Positions 1 to 7,951 are shown, counted from the stretch's first letter. The stretch is 46,147 nt of DNA from Actinomycetes bacterium (GCA_021793175.1 JAJYTH010000017.1:1-46147); one strand, 5' to 3'. Numbers and translations are program-made. Notes: generated from the letters alone by a model not told the origin.

Positions 1-59
1 CTGTACTTGAGCTCCCGGGCCACTTTTGTCTGCTTGGCCTTAGCTCGGCCGCGCCCCAT
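1..59 (-). CDS. DUF3073 family protein, N-terminal fragment cut by the window edge
   Basis: The reverse strand from 59 reads ATG and then MGRGRAKAKQTKVARELKYS, the very basic N-terminus typical of the small actinobacterial DUF3073 proteins (Rv0810c-like). An AAGGGGG ribosome binding site lies just upstream of the start. Only about 20 residues are inside the window. The function of the family is not known to me; the lysine/arginine-rich start would suit nucleic acid or ribosome contact, which is inference. In M. tuberculosis the homologue also stands next to the ygfZ/pabC block, which supports the call. Confidence 0.85.
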   Translation of the reverse strand, partial: MGRGRAKAKQTKVARELKY

Positions 60-267
60 GGCTCGACCCCCTTGCACAGGGGCGGGGCGGCCGGGGGAAT
101 CGGCGGCCCCGCGTCGTCTCGACTACTTTTCCTAGAACACACCGTACCGTGCCGAAGGGTGCTTATGCGACGTGGCACGGTGTGCCACCGCTGACAGTAT
201 CCCCCTTTCAGCCCCTGTCGGACCAGCCGGTGCCCGCCGAACGGGCAAGACGTGTCACGATTCACGG

Positions 268-1176
268 GTGCTTCGACCGTTCGCGGCCTATCTCAGGGTG
301 TACGAACCGCTGTCATCCTTCGGCGATCCGCCGGACGACGCACTGCTCGCGGCGGTGGAGAGATCCGAGCTCACGCCAGGTGAGGCGATCGCTCGCGAAC
401 AGTGGTTATGGCTGAAATCACAGGTCTCCGACGTCCACACCCTGCCCGCCGAACTGCCCGACGGGCGTCCGGGGCCGAGTCTTCGGACCGACGTGCTGGT
501 GCTCGACCCGGGGGAGGTGCCGGTCAGCGACGACGCCATCGACCTCGGCAGCGAACCGCTCGTGTGCCCTCTGGAGATCCGGGTGAGGTCGGCCGCGGCG
601 CTGTCCAGCTTCCTCGACGACGCCCCTCCGGCTCTCCAGACCGCCGTTCTCGACGCGAACGGCCTCACGGTCGAAGCGGTGAAGAACAGGTCCCACAGCG
701 CATTGCAGGACCTGTACGGGTCCACCATGCACGTGCTGTCCACCAACTGGATCGTGCCGCTGCCGTGGTTCACGGTCGTCGACCCGGACCAGCGGAGGCT
801 CGTGCTCGGCTCGGGGCCGTCCGACCCGATCCGCGAGGTGTCGTGGAGGGTTGCGATGATCGACGCCCGCACCCGCATCGCGGAAGCCGAGGAGTTGATC
901 AGGGACGCGCTCGGTGACGAGGCGGGGCCGACCCGGGTCCTCACCGAGACCCACCGCTGGCTGAACAGCTTCCACCCGGACTCGGCGGTCGAGCTCGACT
1001 ACGGGGGACTGGTTCAGCTCATCGAGGACCCGGTGTTGGCCACCGACACCACGGCCGACGACGTGCACGCCCTCCTCGAAGGGCTGCGCAGAGGCTCCCT
1101 GGAGGAAGTCACCGAGGCATTCGAGACCCTGCGTGACTACTGGGGTGACCTCGCGTCGCGAGAGCGGTTCAACTAG
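268..1176 (+). CDS. Conserved actinobacterial protein of unknown function
   Basis: This 302-residue soluble protein begins, with a GTG start, at VLRPFAAYLRVYEPLSSF. The reading frame is open back to an ATG at 172, but the first 32 residues of that longer version look like translated leader (no regular composition), so the GTG is preferred. There is no signal peptide or membrane segment, and the protein is rich in Asp/Glu and Leu with mostly helical character. I do not recognise an enzymatic motif. Its stop codon overlaps the stop of the convergent asparaginase gene (1173-1176), so the two genes share their 3' ends with no room for a terminator. Confidence 0.7.
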   Translation: MLRPFAAYLRVYEPLSSFGDPPDDALLAAVERSELTPGEAIAREQWLWLKSQVSDVHTLPAELPDGRPGPSLRTDVLVLDPGEVPVSDDAIDLGSEPLVCPLEIRVRSAAALSSFLDDAPPALQTAVLDANGLTVEAVKNRSHSALQDLYGSTMHVLSTNWIVPLPWFTVVDPDQRRLVLGSGPSDPIREVSWRVAMIDARTRIAEAEELIRDALGDEAGPTRVLTETHRWLNSFHPDSAVELDYGGLVQLIEDPVLATDTTADDVHALLEGLRRGSLEEVTEAFETLRDYWGDLASRERFN

Positions 1177-2114
1177 GCCGCGAGCAGCCGGGTGAGCTCC
1201 TTCTCCACCTCGGCCGCGACCCGCAGTCCTCCGACCTCACGACCGCCGCCCAGCACCAGGCCGGAGCCGCGGCGCAGGCCGTCGACCACGGCCTGCGCCG
1301 CGGGATTGGTCGGCCACGCGTCCAGGGCCCGCAACACGGCGGCCAGCAGCGGGCCACGGGCGCGAGCTGCGCCGTCATCGAATTTGCAGGTCACCGTGGT
1401 GCCGTCGGACAGCGTCATGGCGTGGACACCCTCTGCGCCGCCCTTTGAGAGCAGGCCCGGCACCGACAGCATCAGCAGCGTGTCCTCCTTGCCGCTGCCC
1501 GCCACCAGCCACGGGTTCGCACGCATCACTTCACCCACCCGGGTGCCGGAAGCCTTCGAGAACGCCCTCGCCAGGGCCGTCAACGAGAACGCGAACAGGG
1601 GAGCGCCACAGCCGTCCACCCCCACCGCCGCGATCTTCTCGCCGGTCAGTTCCTCCACCGTCTCGGTGATGACCCGCTGCAACGGGTGATCCGGGTCGGT
1701 GTAGTCGTCTGTGGACCAGCCCCGCTGCACGCACGTGGTGAGCATGCCGGCATGCTTGCCCGAACAGTTCATGGCCGCGGGCCGCGGCTCGGGCGGGCAG
1801 AGCAGGTCGTCCTCACCGAGCCCCGCCGCGGCCAGGATCGACAGCGCACGCTCGATGTGTCCGGGTTCACCCGCGTGCGACGCGCACACGAGCGCGAGGT
1901 CGGTGTCGTCGATCTCCAGGCCGGCCTTGAGCATGCCCAACGCCTGGAACGGTTTGTTCGTCGACCGGGGGAACACCGGTGTGTCGACATCCCCGATCGC
2001 GGCGCGGACCGAGCCGTCGGGAGCGGTCACGACGACGGCACCTCTGTGCACGCTCTCCACGAATCCCGACCGCACGACCTCGACCAGCACCGGGTTGCTC
2101 GTCGCGAAGCTCAT
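1173..2114 (-). CDS. L-asparaginase, Asparaginase_II (R. etli type) family
   Basis: This 313-residue cytoplasmic enzyme hydrolyses L-asparagine to aspartate and ammonia. It belongs to the Rhizobium etli-type class, not the E. coli AnsA/AnsB or plant types. Visible hallmarks are the SxxK pair Ser51/Lys54 in RSTNKPFQA, the MNCSGKHAGML motif with Cys117 and Lys120, and VDGCGAP with Cys168. These correspond to the catalytic SxxK and the Cys/Lys/Cys metal-site residues known for this family. The ATG overlaps the stop of the upstream rsiG-like gene as ATGA (2111-2114), so the two are probably translationally coupled, an odd pairing of a regulator with an amidohydrolase. The length is normal for the family. 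Confidence 0.9.
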   Translation of the reverse strand: MSFATSNPVLVEVVRSGFVESVHRGAVVVTAPDGSVRAAIGDVDTPVFPRSTNKPFQALGMLKAGLEIDDTDLALVCASHAGEPGHIERALSILAAAGLGEDDLLCPPEPRPAAMNCSGKHAGMLTTCVQRGWSTDDYTDPDHPLQRVITETVEELTGEKIAAVGVDGCGAPLFAFSLTALARAFSKASGTRVGEVMRANPWLVAGSGKEDTLLMLSVPGLLSKGGAEGVHAMTLSDGTTVTCKFDDGAARARGPLLAAVLRALDAWPTNPAAQAVVDGLRRGSGLVLGGGREVGGLRVAAEVEKELTRLLAA

Positions 2115-2731
2115 GTCGTTCCGTTCTCGCCACCGGGCTCACCCTGGCGGCGCTCGCTGTTCAACAGTTCGTCGACCGACGCCGTGCCTTGGGCGTAGCG
2201 CCGGGCGATCTCGGCGTTGAACGAATCTACGACAGCCTGGACCTCACGTCGCCGTTTGGAGACGGACCTCTCCTGCTCCCGATAGCTTTCCAGCGCCTCG
2301 GCGAGTTTCTCGTCGGACAGGGACGTGACGTCGGAGAGATCGGCGTTGCCCACGAGCGCCTCAGCCCTGCGCCGGTACTCGCCGGCCCGGGACGGTTCCA
2401 GCTTCTGGTAGCGGCCCGAACCGGTGGCCGGACCCAGCGCGTTGTCCGCGAGGATCGTGGTGAGCTGCTCCACCACTCTGCCCCGGGTGCCCGAGGCTCG
2501 GCTCTGCTGTTCAGCCTTGACGATGTCGATCCGGGCATGGAGCAGTCTTCGCAGGTAGGACAGGTCGGTCTCCTCCTGCGCCGCTTCGTTCCGCCGTTCG
2601 CGCAACGTGGCCATCGTCATTCGGTCGAGGTCGCGCGTGTAATCGGCGGCCAGCACTCGGTCGATCCGACGGCGTCCGCCGGGCCGGACTTCGATCACGG
2701 GGTCATCCTGCTCTACGACGATGAAATCCAC
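2111..2731 (-). CDS. rsiG: RsiG-like c-di-GMP-binding anti-sigma factor
   Basis: This 206-residue, highly charged, helical protein has no membrane segment. It carries two copies of the RsiG c-di-GMP signature E(X)3S(X)2R(X)3Q(X)3D: Glu54-Ser58-Arg61-His65-Asp69, with His in the Gln position, and Glu154-Ser158-Arg161-Gln165-Asp169. In Streptomyces, RsiG bound to c-di-GMP holds the sporulation sigma factor WhiG inactive through a helical hairpin carrying one motif per helix. The arrangement here, two motifs about 100 residues apart, matches that design. Such genes are often named 'aerial mycelium formation protein'. No whiG-type sigma gene is in the window. The gene sits upstream of and overlaps the asparaginase gene by four bases. 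Confidence 0.85.
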   Translation of the reverse strand: MDFIVVEQDDPVIEVRPGGRRRIDRVLAADYTRDLDRMTMATLRERRNEAAQEETDLSYLRRLLHARIDIVKAEQQSRASGTRGRVVEQLTTILADNALGPATGSGRYQKLEPSRAGEYRRRAEALVGNADLSDVTSLSDEKLAEALESYREQERSVSKRRREVQAVVDSFNAEIARRYAQGTASVDELLNSERRQGEPGGENGTT

Positions 2732-2752
2732 CAGTGGAACTTTCAGATCATG

Positions 2753-3883
2753 TCATCCCCGCAAGCGCCGCGCGGCCTCCCGCCCAGGAGCCGTGTGTTC
2801 CCGGGGCATCGAATCGGGGTCGATCGCGGCCTGCACGGCCCTGTCCTCGGCGCCCGCCACCAGCTCGGCGTCCACCGGGGTGGAACGCTTGAGCAACGCG
2901 AGAGCGATGGGACCGAGTTCGTGGTGCTGGGCCACGCTGCCGACCCTGCCCACGGTGCGCTCGCCGCGGACCACCGGGTCACCCGTTTTCGGATAGATCT
3001 CCTGGGAGCCGTCGAGGTGCAGCAACACCATGTTGCGCGGCGGTTTGCCCACGTTGTGCACCTTGGCGACGGTTTCCTGACCGCGGTAGCAGCCCTTGGC
3101 CACGTGAGCTGCGGAGCCGATCCAATTCACCTCGTGCGGGATCGTGCGTTCGTCGGTGTCGACGCCCAGCTTCGGCCTCCGCGACTCGACCCGCAGCGCG
3201 TCGAAGGTCCACGTACCCGCGGGGCGGGCTCCGGCGTCGGTGAGCCTGGTCCACCAGTCGTCCAGCTCGGACCTCGGCACCAACAGGTCGACACTCGACG
3301 GACCCGGCCACGGCATCCGCCGCGCTATCCCGCCGGAGAACCGCGTGACGGCGTACGGGTGGGTGCCGAGGTCGATGTCGAACCGCGACAGCATGGCGGG
3401 CACCTCGGGACCGAGCAGGGTCAGCACCGCCCATTCGTCGGTGACGTCGCGGATCTCGACCTTCGACCAGAACTTCATGGCTTCGAAGTACTCCACCAAC
3501 GTCTGCTTCTCGCCGCCCTTGGGCAGCGCCGAGGTGACCTGAGCCCCGGGGTCGGTGTCGAGGTAGACGGTGCCGTCGACGTATGCCAGCACCATGTGCG
3601 CGTCGATCCGGCCATGGCTGTCCAGCACCAACGCTTCGGTGCCCTCGCCCTCCGGCAGCTCGGTGACATGCTGTGAGATGACCAGGTGCAGCCACGACAG
3701 GCGCTCCTCGCCCGTCACCGTGATGATCTCCCGGTGAGACCTGTCGATGACCGCGACACCACGGCTCGCCGTGCGCTGCTCGGCGAACGGGTCACCCCAA
3801 TGCCACGGCACGCCTGCCTCGGGATGATCTTCGGGGGGTGCGACGACGCCGGGACGCCTCAGCAGCGGAGACTCATACGCCAT
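2753..3883 (-). CDS. ygfZ: YgfZ/GcvT-domain folate-binding protein
   Basis: This 376-residue protein is of the YgfZ family, which resembles aminomethyltransferase (GcvT) and takes part in tetrahydrofolate-dependent Fe-S cluster assembly or repair. The family signature KGCYRGQE is at residues 263-270, including the conserved Cys267-equivalent region. The start MAYESPLLRR at 3883 is chosen; an upstream in-frame start at 3979 would add 32 residues overlapping the pabC gene. It is divergent from pabC, another folate gene, across 50 bp that contain a perfect palindrome (3903-3921), so joint control of the two is plausible. Confidence 0.9.
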   Translation of the reverse strand: MAYESPLLRRPGVVAPPEDHPEAGVPWHWGDPFAEQRTASRGVAVIDRSHREIITVTGEERLSWLHLVISQHVTELPEGEGTEALVLDSHGRIDAHMVLAYVDGTVYLDTDPGAQVTSALPKGGEKQTLVEYFEAMKFWSKVEIRDVTDEWAVLTLLGPEVPAMLSRFDIDLGTHPYAVTRFSGGIARRMPWPGPSSVDLLVPRSELDDWWTRLTDAGARPAGTWTFDALRVESRRPKLGVDTDERTIPHEVNWIGSAAHVAKGCYRGQETVAKVHNVGKPPRNMVLLHLDGSQEIYPKTGDPVVRGERTVGRVGSVAQHHELGPIALALLKRSTPVDAELVAGAEDRAVQAAIDPDSMPREHTAPGREAARRLRG

Positions 3884-3902
3884 GACCCGATCGTAGGCTG
3901 AT

Positions 3903-3921
3903 CTCATCCGCGACGGATGAG
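3903..3921. promoter_or_regulatory. Palindrome in the ygfZ/pabC divergent promoter
   Basis: CTCATCCG, three bases (CGA), then CGGATGAG form a perfect 8-bp inverted repeat in the 50-bp gap between the two start codons. It ends 12 bases before the pabC ATG. With so little space, the site must overlap one or both promoters or leaders, as expected of an operator for a dimeric repressor. It could instead be a chance or RNA hairpin element; no regulator is identified. Confidence 0.5.
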
Positions 3922-3933
3922 TACGGTGTATGC

Positions 3934-4782
3934 ATGCGCGTACTGGTCTTCCTCGACGGCACCCTCGGCGATCCCTCACAGCCTCACGTCCGTGTCGACA
4001 ACACAGGCGTCCTCCGGGGCGACGGCATCTTCGAAACGGTTCTCGTCGTGGACGGCAAACCGCGCGAACTCGGCCCGCATCTCGACCGCCTGGCGCGTTC
4101 GGCGGCCCTGCTCGACCTTCCCGAGCCCGACCTGGACGCCTGGGAGCGGGCGACCCAGACCGTGATCGACAACTGGCGGGGTTCGTCCGAGATCGCGGTG
4201 AAGCTCGTCTACACCCGGGGCTCGGAAGGCGACCCCGACGCCGAACCGTTGTGCTACGCGCTGGGCATGGAGATCGACGAGAAGGTCAAGCGCGCCCGGG
4301 TCGAGGGCGTCGCCGCCGTCACGCTCGACCGCGGCTTCGGCCCGGACATCGCCGAGCGGGCCCCCTGGCTGCTGCTCGGAGCCAAGACGCTGTCGTACGC
4401 GGTGAACCTCGCCGCCTTGCGCGAGGCCGAACGTCGAGGCGCGCAGGACGTCATCTTCACCGCCACGGACGGTTCGGTCCTGGAAGGCCCGACCTCCACC
4501 GTGCTCGTGGCGAAGGGACGCACGCTCTACACGCCTCCGCCCAACGTCGGCATCCTTCCCGGCACCACCCAGCGCGGTGTCTTCCGGGCCGCGGAGAAGG
4601 CGGGCTGGACGGTGAAATCGGAGCCCATCCCGGCCGGTGAGCTCGCTTCGGCCGACGGTGTCTTCCTGGCGTCGTCGGTGCGGAAGGTGACCAGGGTGCA
4701 CACCCTGAACGGCACGCCACTGGCCGACTCCCGCGACATCCACGCCGAACTGTGTGACGCCTACGAGGCGCAATACGCCTGA
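3934..4782 (+). CDS. pabC: Aminodeoxychorismate lyase, class IV PLP enzyme
   Basis: This 282-residue class IV aminotransferase-fold enzyme probably converts 4-amino-4-deoxychorismate to p-aminobenzoate and pyruvate for folate synthesis. It has the N-terminal DNTGVLRGDGIFET block, the PLP-binding lysine Lys151 in GAKTLSYAVN, and the cofactor-binding Glu184 in SVLEGPTSTV. Its M. tuberculosis counterpart in the same position (Rv0812) has been assigned as the missing ADC lyase. Branched-chain or D-amino-acid aminotransferase activity cannot be excluded from sequence alone. The ATG at 3934 lies close to the ygfZ promoter and has no strong ribosome binding site, so the message may be leaderless. 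Confidence 0.88.
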   Translation: MRVLVFLDGTLGDPSQPHVRVDNTGVLRGDGIFETVLVVDGKPRELGPHLDRLARSAALLDLPEPDLDAWERATQTVIDNWRGSSEIAVKLVYTRGSEGDPDAEPLCYALGMEIDEKVKRARVEGVAAVTLDRGFGPDIAERAPWLLLGAKTLSYAVNLAALREAERRGAQDVIFTATDGSVLEGPTSTVLVAKGRTLYTPPPNVGILPGTTQRGVFRAAEKAGWTVKSEPIPAGELASADGVFLASSVRKVTRVHTLNGTPLADSRDIHAELCDAYEAQYA

Positions 4783-4833
4783 GCGGTCCTCGGGCGGGAC
4801 GAAGGCAAAGAAGGGTCAGCCGCCTCGGCCGAC

Positions 4834-5448
4834 TCAGCCGACGACGCGCTGCAACAACGCCGAGCAGTGCGGCGCCATGGGCTGGCCCTCCATCGCACGC
4901 TCCTCGACGTAACCGAGGTCACCGTTGTTGACGATGCCGTACAACCGCTTGGCGGCGGTGACCTCCTTGGCACTGGCCGACCGCGCCACCGCGTCGGTGC
5001 CCAGTTCCCAAGCGGCCTGGCTCTTCGGCTTGCCGTAATACAGCTCCACGATGCCCGTGGAATGAGCGAGCAACAGCTCGATGGTGTCGTCGGGCTGTGG
5101 GCGCCACCAACCCGTCTCACGGGCGGCCAGGCGTAGCACCTCACCGTTGTCGTCGAGCAGCCACGCCCGTGCCTCGTGGTAGAGGAACGGCCTGCCGTCG
5201 TGGGAGATCGTGATCTGTTGCGCGAAGCGATACGAACGATCGAGCGTGGGGTAGCTGACCTCGCCCTCACCACGCCACACGCCCACCAACGGAAGGAGTG
5301 CGAGGCAGGCGTCGTCCAGGCTGGGCCCTTCCCGCAGGTTCGCCGTGTCACCGGGGATGGGCAGGTCGTCGAGCTGCGGGAGGTTACGGTGGGCGGTCTT
5401 CTCGGCCCGCTCCGCGGCAGCTCGGATCGCGTCGTCGCCGCTTGTCAT
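4834..5448 (-). CDS. Nitrobindin-like heme protein (THAP4_heme-bd, FABP-like)
   Basis: This 204-residue soluble beta-barrel protein is of the nitrobindin family. Signature [13 protein letters not shown] is at residues 56-68, and the proximal heme ligand is His194 in [13 protein letters not shown]. Family members bind ferric heme in a ten-stranded barrel and isomerise peroxynitrite to nitrate; some are listed as UPF0678 fatty-acid-binding-like. About 45 N-terminal residues before the barrel are charged and probably flexible. The start at 5448 ([10 protein letters not shown]) is preferred over the frame extension to 5652, which would run through the small membrane ORF. It converges with pabC, 51 bp away. 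Confidence 0.88.
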   Translation of the reverse strand: MTSGDDAIRAAAERAEKTAHRNLPQLDDLPIPGDTANLREGPSLDDACLALLPLVGVWRGEGEVSYPTLDRSYRFAQQITISHDGRPFLYHEARAWLLDDNGEVLRLAARETGWWRPQPDDTIELLLAHSTGIVELYYGKPKSQAAWELGTDAVARSASAKEVTAAKRLYGIVNNGDLGYVEERAMEGQPMAPHCSALLQRVVG

Positions 5449-5465
5449 GACGTGTCGTGACTCAA

Positions 5466-5561
5466 TCAGTGGTCGGTGTACAGGCGGTAGATCACGTACG
5501 CGCCGAACCAGATGGACGCGATGACCACCAAGACCATCAGTGCTGTAAAGAAGATCTCCAC
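5466..5561 (-). CDS. Small single-pass membrane protein (about 31 residues)
   Basis: From a GTG at 5561 the reverse strand encodes about 31 residues, nearly all of it one transmembrane helix: [20 protein letters not shown] followed by IYRLYTDH. There is no Shine-Dalgarno before the GTG, but TATCCT sits at the spacing of a -10 box for a leaderless transcript starting at the GTG. The stop is 17 bp upstream of the nitrobindin start on the same strand. An internal ATG at 5537 would give 23 residues. I do not know a family for it. Support is the clean hydrophobic profile, positive-outside end and operon position. Confidence 0.5.
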   Translation of the reverse strand: MEIFFTALMVLVVIASIWFGAYVIYRLYTDH

Positions 5562-5642
5562 GACCAGAAGGATAACCCGCTCGTCCGTTCGCCGGAGGAC
5601 CCGGCACCTGAGAGCCCAACCACACCCGGGTGCCGACAAAAG

Positions 5643-5680
5643 CGAAGGTCACCCTCCCGAGACCGGGAAGGTGACCTTCG
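5643..5680 (-). terminator. Intrinsic terminator of the sulfurtransferase operon
   Basis: CGAAGGTCACC pairs perfectly with GGTGACCTTCG (11 bp), and inside these TCCCG pairs with CGGGA. Reading on the minus strand the stem is followed by a T-containing stretch (CGCTTTTGTC). It lies 25 bp downstream of the sseC stop, as expected for the end of that operon. Confidence 0.8.
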
Positions 5681-5705
5681 TAGTGAAGCCGTTCAGGCGA
5701 CCGAC

Positions 5706-6011
5706 TCAGGCGACCGTGATGGCCACCCGGTGCACTCCAGGGCCACCGGCCTGCACGGAGGCCTCGCCGCTGCCCGTCCGGTGCAGCGCGCGCACCGTCC
5801 AGGTGCCCGGCGCGGCGTAGAACCGGAAGTCACCCTCCGGCGACGCCTGCACCTCTCCGGTGAACTCCCCGCCACCGTCGAGCAGACGTACGAACGCGCC
5901 GCCCAGCGGCCCGTCCGCGCCCGTGACCTTGCCTGCCACCACGACCTGGCCGCGCGTGTCCTCGTCGATGGCCGTCGCCGTCTGCGCCGGTGCTCCGCAC
6001 CCGTCCGTCAT
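5706..6011 (-). CDS. sseC: DUF1416 / SseC-like protein
   Basis: This 101-residue protein starts [10 protein letters not shown] and has a transthyretin-like, carboxypeptidase-regulatory beta-sandwich look ([37 protein letters not shown]). This is the DUF1416 family, called SseC in mycobacteria and always found next to CysA2-type sulfurtransferases. The near N-terminal Cys in the GCGAP motif is conserved in the family and may carry sulfur, which is inference. It lies 11 bp behind the sulfurtransferase gene, in one operon. Confidence 0.85.
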   Translation of the reverse strand: MTDGCGAPAQTATAIDEDTRGQVVVAGKVTGADGPLGGAFVRLLDGGGEFTGEVQASPEGDFRFYAAPGTWTVRALHRTGSGEASVQAGGPGVHRVAITVA

Positions 6012-6022
6012 GACCGCTCTCC

Positions 6023-6856
6023 CTACTCTCCCGTCTCCACCGGCACGCCGATCAGCGAGCCGTACTCGGACCACGAACCGTCGTAGTTCTTCACGTCCTT
6101 CAGCCCCAGCAACTCGTGCAGGGCGAACCAGGTGTGGCTGGAACGCTCACCGATCCGGCAGTAGGCGATGGTCGGCTTGGACGGATCCAGCCCCGCCTCC
6201 TTATACAGCTGTTCCAGTTCCTCGTTGGACTTGAAGGTGCCGTCCTCGTTGGCCGCCTTGGACCACGGCACGTTGATCGCGCTCGGGACGTGGCCGGCCC
6301 GCAGCGCACCCTCCTGCGGCAGGTGAGCCGGCGCCAGCAGCTTGCCGGAGAACTCGTCGGGCGACCGGACGTCCACGAGGTTCTTGACGTCGATGGCCTC
6401 GACGACCTCGTCGCGGAACGCACGCAGCGAACGGTCCTGTTCCTTCGCGGTGTAGTTCGTGCGCTCGCGCTTGACCTCCTCGGTCGTCAGAGGACGGCCG
6501 TCGAGCTCCCACTTCTTGCGGCCACCGTCGAGCAGCTTCACCTTGTCGTGGCCGTAGAGCTTGAAGTACCAGTAGGCGTAGGCGGCGAACCAGTTGTTGT
6601 TGCCCCCGTAGAGGACCACCAGGTCGTCGTTGGCGATGCCCTTGGCGGACAACAATTCCTCGAAGCCTTGCCGGTCGACGACATCCCGCCGCTTCGGGTC
6701 CTGCAGCTCGTTCTTCCAGTCGAACTTCACAGCTCCCGGGATGTGCCCGCTGTCGTAGGCGGTCGTGTCCTCGTCGACCTCGGCGAACACCACACCCGGG
6801 GTGTCGAGGTTCTCCTCGGCCCAGTCGACGGTGACAAGCACGTCTTCACGGCTCAT
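6023..6856 (-). CDS. cysA2: Thiosulfate sulfurtransferase, two-domain rhodanese (CysA2 type)
   Basis: This 277-residue cytoplasmic rhodanese moves sulfane sulfur from thiosulfate to a thiophilic acceptor. It has two rhodanese domains; the catalytic cysteine is in the C-terminal CRIGERSSH loop. The stretch YGGNNNWFAAYAYWYFKLYG and the end NYDGSWSEYGSL match what I remember of M. tuberculosis CysA2, which is 277 residues and begins the same distance before DVLV. I therefore choose ATG 6856; a GTG at 6868 would add four residues. It belongs to the leader peptide-DUF4395-cysA2-sseC operon. Confidence 0.93.
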   Translation of the reverse strand: MSREDVLVTVDWAEENLDTPGVVFAEVDEDTTAYDSGHIPGAVKFDWKNELQDPKRRDVVDRQGFEELLSAKGIANDDLVVLYGGNNNWFAAYAYWYFKLYGHDKVKLLDGGRKKWELDGRPLTTEEVKRERTNYTAKEQDRSLRAFRDEVVEAIDVKNLVDVRSPDEFSGKLLAPAHLPQEGALRAGHVPSAINVPWSKAANEDGTFKSNEELEQLYKEAGLDPSKPTIAYCRIGERSSHTWFALHELLGLKDVKNYDGSWSEYGSLIGVPVETGE

Positions 6857-6909
6857 GGGGGTACTCACTTTCTTGCGTCGAAAAAGGAAAGATCGTGTCG
6901 ATCAGGCGT

Positions 6910-7344
6910 TCACGCGCGCTTGGTGCGCGGTGTGACCCGCTGGAGCAGCAGGTACACCTCGCAGCCCAGACAGAAGTCGAAGGCGGCGTTGAGGAACGCC
7001 GCGAACAGGGCGAACGCTGTCGCGATCAGGCCCACCACGGGCAGGCCGAACGCGTAGCCGACGGTTCCGACGAGCGCGAAGACGAACCCGACGGCCTGCG
7101 CGAAACGCAGCGGAGCGGCGTTCTCTCGCTCACTCGTCGGCCGCAGCCTGGGCGCGATCAGTACGCGGTACAGAACCGAGTACGGGGCGAGGTGGAGGCC
7201 GACGAAAGCGCCGAGAGCGAAGACCACGGTCTGGGCCGCGAGCAGCGGCCACCATTCGGTGACCAACACGATCGCGAGGACCACCGTGGTGACCACGGCC
7301 GCGAACCGAGGGCCGCGGGGGTCCACCGACGCTGTCGCGGACAT
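6910..7344 (-). CDS. DUF4395 membrane protein
   Basis: This 144-residue integral membrane protein has about four helices and the conserved FCLGCEVY motif near its C-terminus (CxxC pair), a DUF4395 feature. These proteins are commonly next to rhodaneses and thioredoxins, so a redox or sulfur role at the membrane is likely but not established. The ATG has an excellent GGAGG ribosome binding site that overlaps the stop codon of the upstream leader peptide (TGA at 7346-7348), linking its translation to that of the leader. It is followed by cysA2 after about 50 bp. Confidence 0.88.
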   Translation of the reverse strand: MSATASVDPRGPRFAAVVTTVVLAIVLVTEWWPLLAAQTVVFALGAFVGLHLAPYSVLYRVLIAPRLRPTSERENAAPLRFAQAVGFVFALVGTVGYAFGLPVVGLIATAFALFAAFLNAAFDFCLGCEVYLLLQRVTPRTKRA

Positions 7345-7345
7345 C

Positions 7346-7468
7346 TCACCTCCAATGGGTCGAACGCCAGGTCTGCTGCAGGCGATGCGACGAACACAGA
7401 CTGCTCCGCACACGGCACAGGTCGATCACGCGCCGCTGTGTCAGGAGGTGAGTAGGCAGTCTGTCCAC
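7346..7468 (-). CDS. Putative cysteine-responsive leader peptide (40 residues)
   Basis: A GTG at 7468 opens a 40-residue ORF containing LLTQRRVIDLCRV, then RSSLC, and ending just inside the DUF4395 ribosome binding site. The (R)R-x-[VI]DLCRVxSxLC pattern is the one I recall for actinobacterial 'putative leader peptides' in front of sulfur-assimilation operons, where slow decoding at the Cys codons controls downstream expression. The two Cys codons are at residues 18 and 25. The gene behind it starts a DUF4395-rhodanese-SseC operon, the right kind of target. The start is uncertain; leaderless initiation is possible. This small ORF is easily missed. Confidence 0.7.
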   Translation of the reverse strand: MDRLPTHLLTQRRVIDLCRVRSSLCSSHRLQQTWRSTHWR

Positions 7469-7510
7469 GGGCCCCACAGTACTCAGTCACACCGGAAGGG
7501 GGAACGAAGT

Positions 7511-7951
7511 TCATTCTGTGGGATGCATGTAGGGGGCCAGCGCTGTGCGCAGCGCTGCGAGCTTCGGCACACCGCCGACACGCCACAGCTCTCTGCCCGC
7601 CGCGTCGAACGCGATGGTCGTCGGGGTGCGTAACACCCGTAATTCCTCCGCGAGCTCCGGCCGGTCGGTGACGTCAAGCTCCACGTGTGCGACACCGTCG
7701 GTGCCTTTCGCCACTCTCTCCAGCACGGCGCGGGCGTGGCGACACGGCGCGCAGAAGGTGGTGGACAGCTGCACCAGGGTGACGGCGTCCGGCACGAGCA
7801 CCTCGGCCACGGGCGCGGGTGGAGAAGGCGGAGAAGGGGGATCGACGGCCGGTCCGGCGCCGCGACGAACTCTCCCATCCCGCGACCGCAGCAGAAGGCC
7901 GGTGAGCACACCCGCCACGAGCGTGCCCAGTAACAGCCACACCCCGGTCAC
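7511..7951 (-). CDS. Membrane-anchored thioredoxin-like protein
   Basis: This protein of about 146 residues has an N-terminal transmembrane anchor (VWLLLGTLVAGVLTGLLL), a Pro-rich linker, and a thioredoxin domain with active site FCAPCRHA and the cis-Pro loop RTPTTIAF. It presumably reduces or exchanges thiols at the membrane; the orientation of the domain is not certain. The GTG at 7951 is chosen because GGGAG lies seven bases before it and it lies 16 bp after the lmeA-like stop; the frame runs open to 8020. It is the positional equivalent of ThiX (Rv0816c). Confidence 0.85.
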   Translation of the reverse strand: MTGVWLLLGTLVAGVLTGLLLRSRDGRVRRGAGPAVDPPSPPSPPAPVAEVLVPDAVTLVQLSTTFCAPCRHARAVLERVAKGTDGVAHVELDVTDRPELAEELRVLRTPTTIAFDAAGRELWRVGGVPKLAALRTALAPYMHPTE

